The notes under the pieces: generated by a model
The model's input: the letters and a program-made list of their open reading frames with translations, nothing else
The model's database searches: none
Told to the model about the DNA's origin: nothing
Translations under genes and position numbers: made by a program
Source: Pyropia haitanensis
Lineage: Eukaryota; Rhodophyta; Bangiophyceae; Bangiales; Bangiaceae
DNA: 64,000 nucleotides
NCBI GenBank assembly: GCA_008729055.1
Contig: SDUX01000003.1
Coordinates: 1,798,001-1,862,000, forward strand
Direction of reading: 5' to 3'
Shown: positions 57,185-64,000 of the stretch, one piece after another
How positions within the stretch are numbered: the stretch's first letter is position 1
Layout: each line of letters starts with the position of its first letter

Positions 57185-58385
57185 GTGGGTGCTAAACCGT
57201 CTCAAAAAAAACCTGCTTTTTCGGTTGCGGTGCCCCTTGCGGGCTTGCGTGGGATCTTGCTTTTCCGCAAGCCAGTCTGCGTGGACAAGCAAGATTTTTG
57301 TGCGGAGGCTGCTTGCGTCCGCAAGTCAGTCATTCTTGCGCGGCCCTTTGCGAAAATCTCCCACGCTGCGACTGTCAACAACCGTCGGAAGGTATCCAAT
57401 CAGAGGCCGGGACGGAACAGGTGTTCGAAGCCCTGGGCCGTCTTGGCTACCTGGACCATCGCCGAGTACTCGCTCTTCCGCTGAGACAGCAGCTGCTCAT
57501 TTACCTGCGCCAGCTCCGCAGTGGAGCCGCACACCTCAAGGCGGAGTATCACCACCACCTGCCGCAGACAGCCAGAGGCCGGCTTCTACGCCTCAGCGGA
57601 TGCCGCTTCCATCGCGATACCTACCGTCGAGAGTGAGCGGGAAGCGCAGGAGAGCTGAGGGGAGTGGGAGGCGGGAGAGAACGCTACTATCGGCTGAAGC
57701 GAAGTAGACGGCGGGCACTATGCCCGCGCCGCGCCACAATTTCCAGTCACAACAGCCTGCAGTAGCTGCCGCTCCGCAGCGCCTCAAAAAGCCGTCATGA
57801 CTGCGGCACCCGCGGACGAGAACGGGGGGGGAGCGGACGGACGTGAGGGAGTAAAGGTGAGGGGGCCACCAGCATGCAGAGAAGCGGGTAAGTGGAGAGA
57901 AGGGGGGGGGGGAAGAGAGAGCCACCCCTTAAGCCTACGCCATCCACCCTAGCCGTGTCGTCAAGCGCGTCCTCAAAGCGTCTCCCTCCACGTCACTTTT
58001 CTTACTCCCGGGGACTGCAGAGTGCGGGAGATTTTCGCCGCAATGGCCCATGCAGAGGCGTTTCCGCAAGGTACTCTGCGGCCGCCCGCAAGCCACCTTG
58101 CGGTCGTTGGCAACCTTCCCAGACGCGGATTGCATGGAGCCCTACAATGAAGCGTTTCGGTCCGTTGACACGGGTGATTTTGCAGGCCCAGACAGCTCAG
58201 CTCCAGACGCTTCTTTCTGTATGAGATGCACTCCGTCGTAGGACCGAAAGGCACCCATGTAAGTCAAAAACAAAAAAACCGAAAAAAAGCAGGCCTCACA
58301 CTGTCAAAACAGGCGTTGACAACCGCTTGCGGGCCGGGCCAAGCAACGGAAAAGCAGGTTTTCTTTGAGACGGTTTAGCACCCAC
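57185..58385. mobile_element. 1.2-kb element with terminal inverted repeats (MITE-like)
   Basis: The left end starts gtgggtgctaaaccgtctca and continues through an A-run and cctgctttt to ggttgc at about 57,228. The right end (58,342-58,385) is its reverse complement with about three differences. Internal to both ends are further inverted similarities around gcgaaaatctccc (57,350 and the opposite strand at 58,030) and many cttgcg repeats. Between them are only short ORFs, one of 112 codons at 57,298 ending in a His-rich stretch. No transposase domain is recognised, so it is likely non-autonomous. No clear target-site duplication was found. The element lies in a low-GC island. Confidence 0.65.
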
Positions 58386-60999
58386 TGCGCGGGGTGTCAA
58401 GTCGTTTGTGTTTGCCCGCACTGGCACAAACAGCGGCCGCCATGGACGCCCCGCCCGCGGATCTGCGGGATCAACACTGTCTCTCTCGAGCATTGGCTTT
58501 AGTGTTGCCAAGGCCGCTCGGCCCGCTCAGTTGTCTGGCTTTCCAAGGCGCTGCAGCCCCTGCGCGCACACGCCTCATCCTTTCAGACACGCACGCCTGC
58601 GGCAGTGGGAGGGGCCACGGCGAGGCGGCAGCGGCAGCGGCAGACCGGGCGGGCGCCCACCCCCCCCGTGCCGCCACTCATGGTCCGTCGCCGCGGCAGC
58701 GGCGGCGGGGGCGGCTGCGTTCCGCGCGCGCGCGGCGCGGGGTGTGGAAAAAGACGAGGGCGTGCGTGGGCAGAGGCGGAGGGAGGGCCGGGAGGTGCGA
58801 GGGGGTGGCCGGCCACGCCCCGCCGCGGCCGGCAGTTGGCAATTAACCTCTCAAAGAAAAAAGACAGAGACACGCGCTGCGACTGTCGACGCAGCGCCGC
58901 TGCACTCTCCCCCCCCCAACCCCCCCCCTTTGATGCCATCAGGGACGGAGCCGATGACGCCCACCGGCCGCGTGGGCGGCTGGCCGGGCCGGCCCCACGT
59001 GCCGCCCGGTCCAGTGGTTGCATCTTCTTGGGGGGGGTGGGTGGACGAGCGTCCTCGGGGAACGCGCAACGGTGCCGCGCGAGAGTGGCGCGCCCCCGGC
59101 GGCGGACGACCTGGATGACAGCGCCGTTGCAGGCGTGGTGCGCGGCGCCGCGGGCGGCTGGGCCACAGCCATCCATGACCATTGGGGGGGAGCCGGCGCC
59201 GCCGACCGTTGACCACTGACGGCGGCGGCACGGGCGTGCGCACGGGTGGGTGGGTAGTCGTCGCCTGACGGCTGACGGCTGACTGGTGACCGCGGCCACG
59301 TGCACGGCAGAGGGCGGCGGCGGGGGGCATGACAGTGGCGGCCAGACGACTGCGGGGCTCGGTCCACACACCCGTGGATCGTCTCGCCGCGCCCCCCTCT
59401 CTCCAGACGGCGGCCCGGTGCAAGGAGCCCTGGCGGCGAGCGAGCGCGCGCCCGCTGTGGCCGGGCGGGCGCCGCGGACCGGCGGGTGCGTACCGGCGCC
59501 GCGGTCCGCGCCGGCGCCTGCGCGCCGCGGCGGCCGCCCCCGCCAGGCAGATCCGAGACGCGACCGCCACGGGGATCGCTTGGCGGGGGGGGGGGGAGGA
59601 GGCACAGGCGGGAGGAAGAGTCAGGGCTGCCCGGCCGGCTCGTCCCTGGCGGGGCGTGCGCTGGGGTGTGCTGACCCCTCCCGGCGCGGGGGTTACCTTG
59701 TTGCCGCTCAGAGCGCCGCCGCCCAGCCTCGCTGCCCGTTACCACCGCTGTTGACGCTCGTGTTTGCGGCTGGCTGCGGGGGGGGACGACACTCCCCCCC
59801 CCCCCCCCCCCCCCCTCGCCACGCCCCTCCGCCGCCGCCGCCACCGTACGGCAAGGGTCGTGTTGGAAAGTGTGTGCGCCCGTTACCGCTCTTGACGAAC
59901 CCCAATGAAAGAGGACGGCCATTCCAGGCCGCGCCGGCCGTTGCTGTGTCGGCCGCCCGCCGTCGCCCCCGCAACGGCGGTACGAACCCAAACAGGAGCC
60001 GCGGGCGAGCAAACGCCCACTACAGAGAGGGGGCGTGAGCCCGGGACGCCGCCTACAGACGCGCCGGCCGTGGCGGCCCACGCGGCCACGGCGCCGGCTG
60101 TCGCGTGCCTGACACCGCGGGGCGCGGCGGCCACTACCCCCCCCCCACAACCCCCACCGATATGCGCGCAACGATGACAGTCTGTCGCGGCGGCCGTTTC
60201 ACGCCACCTCCTCCCAGCGGGCGGCCGCACCGCCGCCGCGCTGACGCCTGGCGTCGGCCCCCTGCCTAGCCCGCACCGCGACGCCCGCCCGCCCTACCGC
60301 CCACCCGCCCGCGCACACGCAAGTCCGAAGGCCCCAGCGGGCCCCGCCCGACCCCGCCCGGCGGACCCGCCAGGGGGGTCTGTCACCAGCGCAGGCAGCG
60401 CGGGCCGGCCGGCCGTTAGCCGACCTTCCCTCGGCGACAGCGGCGCCCGCAGCGTCCCTCCGCATCCCGCGGGCCTCGCATGGGGGAGTAGCCCTCCCTG
60501 CTCGCCATTCCCAATACGTCCAGAGGGATGCCGGTGGCGGGCCACCCGCACGCGGCGGTCCGCCACTCCTCCCGGCCCCGCCGCCGCCCCCTCCTTGACG
60601 CCGCGCCACTGCCGGCGGCGGCGCGCAATCGCGGCGCCGGTGTAGGCAGCCCGCGGGCGTCTGCGGCGGCGGCCACGGCGCCGCGTCTGCTCCTCTAAAA
60701 TCCGGCTGCTCTCCACCTCCCCCTCCGCCCTGGCGGCGGCCGGCTCGGCGGCCGCCCCGACTCGACGAGCAGCCGCTGTCTCAACTCACTGCTACCGCGG
60801 GGAGCATCGGCAGCCGGCGTGGCGGTCGTGCTCGCCGACCCACTTACCCCCCCCCCCTCTCCCGCATTGCCCACCAGCCCTTTGACGCCACCGCAGGTGC
60901 GGCCGCTGCGTTTCGCTGCGCTACTGCTGCCCCCCCCCACACACCCCCCCCCCCCCCCCTCCCCCACCCAGTCGCCACCCTGCCCTTGGCCGGCCTTCC
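58386..60999. other. intergenic region without a supportable gene
   Basis: GC-rich after 58,440 with C-runs at 59,795-59,815 and 60,930-60,962. ORFs are short or overlap on both strands. No repeats of note. Confidence 0.5.
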
Positions 61000-61740
61000 A
61001 TGGCGGACCGCCCACCACCATTCCACCGCTCCCCGTATGGCGCGGCGTCCGCGGCTGACCTCGCCGCTGCCGCCGCCGAAGCCGCCGCCGCCACCGCCGC
61101 CGCCGCCGCGGCTGACGCCGACGCCGCCGCGGCGTTTGCCGGCCTGACCGACGCGGCCATCGTCACCGTGCAGGCGGCGGCGGCCGCCGCGCCGGCGGCG
61201 GCGGCCGCGGCGCCCACCGCGGCGCCCAACGGGGGCGCGCCCCCCGCGGCGGAGCCGCACGGGTGGCGGCTGGCGGCGCCTGCCGCACGAGCGCCGCCGC
61301 AGCCCGCCATCCCCCGCCCCGAGCACGGCCCCGCCCCGCCGGCGGCGCCACCAGTGCCCGAGCCGACCCGCCGCAACATGGCCGGCGGGACCGCCGCGGC
61401 GGCGGCGGCGGCGACCGCGGCGTGGGACGCGGCGTGGACGCGCGCGCCCGCCCGCGGCGGCACCCGCCCCGACGCGCCCGGTGGCTGGCGGCGGCAGGCA
61501 CGCGCCGACCCGGCGCCGTGGCCGCCCGCCGTGGCCATCGCCGGCAATGGCCGCGGCGCGCGTCGCGCGGCGGCGGACGACGCGGCCGCCGACCGGGACG
61601 GCGGCCCGCCGTGGCCGCCGCCGCCGCCGCCGCTGCCACCGCCATCACCACCGTCACCACGGGCGGCGCGGCAGCGGCACGGCGGCGCTGAAGATGGCAG
61701 CGCCGTTGCCCGGCGATGCCACTGGGAGGGAAAGAGGTAG
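61000..61740 (+). CDS. doubtful Ala/Pro-rich protein
   Basis: 246 residues from the ATG at 61000 (cttccATGg). The start MADRPPPFHRSPYGAASAAD leads into an Ala-rich helix-like stretch with regularly placed Asp and Glu, then GLTDAAIVTVQ, then a Pro/Ala/Trp-rich remainder (AGNGRGARRAAADDAAADRD). Codons end mostly in G or C. The frame is closed by TAG and followed by G-runs. It may be a disordered protein or one exon of a longer gene; no domain is recognised. Confidence 0.35.
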   Translation: MADRPPPFHRSPYGAASAADLAAAAAEAAAATAAAAAADADAAAAFAGLTDAAIVTVQAAAAAAPAAAAAAPTAAPNGGAPPAAEPHGWRLAAPAARAPPQPAIPRPEHGPAPPAAPPVPEPTRRNMAGGTAAAAAAATAAWDAAWTRAPARGGTRPDAPGGWRRQARADPAPWPPAVAIAGNGRGARRAAADDAAADRDGGPPWPPPPPPLPPPSPPSPRAARQRHGGAEDGSAVARRCHWEGKR

Positions 61741-62603
61741 AGCAGGGGGGGAAGGGGGGGGGGGGGTGGGGGGGAGGGTGTTCCGGCACAACCGCCAGTG
61801 CAGGGGCGGCGGCGCTGACGCCGGCAGACGGGGGACGCAGTGACGGTGGGCCCGCCGCCGCCGGCCGGCGATCAACACCAAAAGGGTGGCGCCGCCGCGA
61901 TTGTTTCCTCCTTGCCGCGGCTTCCCCCCTCTCCAAGCCCCGCAACCCGCTCCGTCGCCCGCCGCGAGCCCGCTGGTAGCAGCAGCAGCGGTCGTGGCGG
62001 CCGCGGCGGCGGTGGCAGCGGGCGGTGGCGCGGCGGCGACAGCAATGGGGGCTGGGGGCTGAGCGCACCAGCGCCGCCCCTGCCAGCACCGTCGCCACCA
62101 TCACTCAGGGGAAACGAAAAGACAGCGCCCAGCGTCACTCCCTCCCCGTCGGGTGGGGCTGCCACGGCTGCCGTCCGCCCGCCCACCCCCCCCCCACCCC
62201 CCAATGAGGGCCCCTCACCCCCACACCTTATCCTCACCCCTTGGCATCCCCCGCGGCGGCGCACTGCGGCGTCGGCCGTGGCGTCAGCGTCGGCGCTGCC
62301 GCGGCGGCCGCCGCCGCTATCACCACCGCCACCGCCGCCGCCACCGCTGCGGCCACGGTCACCACAACTGCCACGTCGATCGCTGCCCATCGCCGCAGCC
62401 ACCGCCGACGCCACCGCCACAGCCACCACCGCCGCCACAACCACCAGCAACCGCTGCCACCACGGTCACCGCCACCCCCACCGCCTCCGCCCGTCTCCGC
62501 CTCCGCGGTCGCCGCCGTCATACCTCCCCCTTCCCCCCCCCTCCCCCCCAGGCACGCAACAGCGACACCGTCCGCCGCTGCCGCCGTCGCCGCCGCTGCC
62601 GCC

Positions 62604-62634
<31 letters not shown>

Positions 62635-62673
62635 CCGCCAGCCGCCGCCATGGCCGCGGGGTCGACACGTATT
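61741..62673. other. intergenic low-complexity region
   Basis: G-runs to 61,780, then GCC/CAC-type repeats from about 62,270 to 62,650. Shadow ORFs only. Confidence 0.5.
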
Positions 62674-63418
62674 AGGGAGTTTTGGCAAGTAACTCGACTG
62701 TTGTTTCGACGGTATCTCGACTGTACATTGCGCCACGTTTCAGAGCTACCGTCGAGATACAGGATTTTCCGACCGTCCCCGACGGTAGATGTACAGTCGG
62801 GCCCCGGTGGATCGCGTTAAAGAAAAGCTGTACCTTTCAGCCACGTGTCGCGAGTGCGAGGCCCCAAAGGCGGGTGCTTTGGGCCGCCATATGCCGGTAC
62901 AACCATTTCTGATACATTGGACGCAGCTTGGCTGGCGCTGAGGGACAGGTGGTCTGTCCGTGGTGTCAGTGGGCTTGGCCAAGCGGGCCGATCGTTGTCG
63001 TGTTGCGCGCCTTTTTCCCAGCCCCTTGCACCCACCCTCCCCCCTTGGTTGGCCTTGTGCTGCCTCCACGTCGTGCCGAATATGTCATCCCCGAGGCCTA
63101 CCACACCTGCAGAGGATGCGTCGTCTGCGTCCTCGAGGCGGGACCGGCCGTCTACTGGTGGGGTCCCTGAATCGGCGACCAAGGAGCCGCGCCGGCTGTG
63201 GCGTCCCACTGGTGGAAGCGATCGCAACGACGTGCCTTGGTGGTGGCGCGCCTCGCCTTCTGTTCCGTTCGTGTACAGGACTGTCGCGTTACAGGAAAGT
63301 TACTTGCCAAAACTCGTTCGAGTCCGCGACGGTAGAAAAAATACGATATCTCGACTCTTTCCAGATTCCGTCGAGATACAGTCGAAAGCGACCGTCGGAT
63401 TACTTGCCAAAACTCTCT
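62674..63418. mobile_element. 745-bp element with terminal inverted repeats and candidate ATT duplication
   Basis: The left end reads agggagttttggcaagtaa, then tcgac, ttcgac and gtatctcgac within about 48 bp. The right end is the reverse complement (ttacttgccaaaactctct at its edge) with roughly 80 per cent match. Both ends are flanked by att (62671-62673 and 63419-63421), or tatt. A second internal copy of ttacttgccaaaactcg lies at about 63,301 and further gtcgagatac repeats at about 62,750 and 63,370. Near 62,820-62,885 a plus-strand frame reads KEKLYLSATCRECEAPKAG and then ALGRHM, a C-x2-C...H pattern as in BED-type fingers of transposases, but it is soon stopped. The element is probably a decayed or non-autonomous DNA transposon. 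Confidence 0.7.
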
Positions 63419-63750
63419 ATTGGCCGTCCCAACACCCGGTCACGGTCGCATCAACGTGTCACACGTGTCCAGCCATGGAGACGGATCCTGTCGCGCTCCC
63501 CACCAACCCCGCCGCGGCACACGGGCGCGGACCGGTGCCCGCCCGCCGCGACGTCGCCGCCCCCCTCGCCGCCGCCGCCGCCGCCGCTGGCGCCCCCCCC
63601 GTCTCCGCCCTTGCCCCTCGCAGCCACCCCCGCCAGCGGTCCGCCACGCGTCCACCATCGCCATCACCACGCCTGGCTGGCCGCCACCCCCCCCCCATCG
63701 CCACAAGCTGGTCGCCCCCGCCGTCACCGGCCGCCACCGCCGCCGCCGTC

Positions 63751-63782
<32 letters not shown>

Positions 63783-64000
63783 TGGCTGCCCACCGCCCCC
63801 GCGCCGGCGCCACCAGCGCCGCGTGCTGGCCTCTGCCCCCGCCGCCGCCGCCGGCCGGCCGCTACCGCCGCGAGCGGTGCACGCGGGCGCGGGCGCGGAG
63901 GGGGTCGGGGGGGGGGGTGGGGAGGAAGAGGCGGGGGGGGGGGGGGCGGGGTGGATCACATGGGATCAAACGCCCCCCAGAGGGATTTGATAACAGGGGG
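63419..64000. other. right-edge region
   Basis: GC-rich with Ala/Pro- or Gly-coding shadows on both strands (63,459-63,990). Neither strand shows a domain, so no gene is called. A gene entering from the right cannot be excluded. Confidence 0.45.

Noticed and set aside
62674..62679. Telomere-like ttaggg
   Set aside because: A single occurrence forming part of an inverted-repeat end; no tandem array.
63459..63959. Ala/Pro-rich ORFs on both strands at the right edge
   Set aside because: Both frames are low complexity and overlap fully; neither has a distinguishing feature.

Overview
The window is nuclear DNA of a eukaryote with extremely high GC. Genes carry GT-AG introns of about 190-350 bp, start codons sit in ccaccATGg-type contexts, and third codon positions are almost all G or C. 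Long G or C homopolymers and GCC/GGC arrays fill both coding and non-coding DNA. Together with a cytosolic-looking oxidoreductase carrying a starch-binding-type domain and a candidate plastid leader with an early Phe, this best fits a bangiophycean red alga (Porphyra/Pyropia type). That assignment is inference; a GC-rich green alga or haptophyte is not excluded.

Layout. Bases 1-1038 hold the 5' part of a minus-strand gene that runs off the left edge. About 7 kb of repeat-rich DNA follows. A minus-strand RimO-type methylthiotransferase (8008-9822) lies head to head with a giant ATR/Mec1-type checkpoint kinase (10397-21189). After a less GC-rich spacer comes a two-exon GMC oxidoreductase with an N-terminal starch-binding-like domain (23665-25856). 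It converges on a minus-strand single-pass membrane protein of unknown function (26356-28091). An inositol monophosphatase (32840-33860) follows 4.7 kb of low-complexity DNA. Next are a disordered Gly/Ala/Pro-rich protein (38873-41455), two divergent paralogous small proteins (42370-42903 minus, 45214-45684 plus), a secreted multi-malectin protein with a Pro/Thr linker (48203-51700) and a 42-residue Cys/Tyr-rich micro-protein (54566-54694). The last 9 kb carries two inverted-repeat (MITE-like) elements and one doubtful Ala/Pro-rich ORF.

The genes do not form an operon-like unit. Several may share a theme: cell-surface or secretory proteins (malectin protein, membrane protein, Cys/Tyr micro-protein), carbohydrate chemistry (GMC oxidoreductase, IMPase) and genome or ribosome maintenance (ATR, RimO).

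A caution applies to every coordinate. Four well-supported genes change reading frame in or beside G/C homopolymer tracts. All breaks are explained by about one missing base per long run, which points to homopolymer under-calling in the assembly rather than pseudogenes. Intact frames occur where long runs are few. The many other long ORFs in this GC-rich DNA are shadows with no coding support and are omitted.
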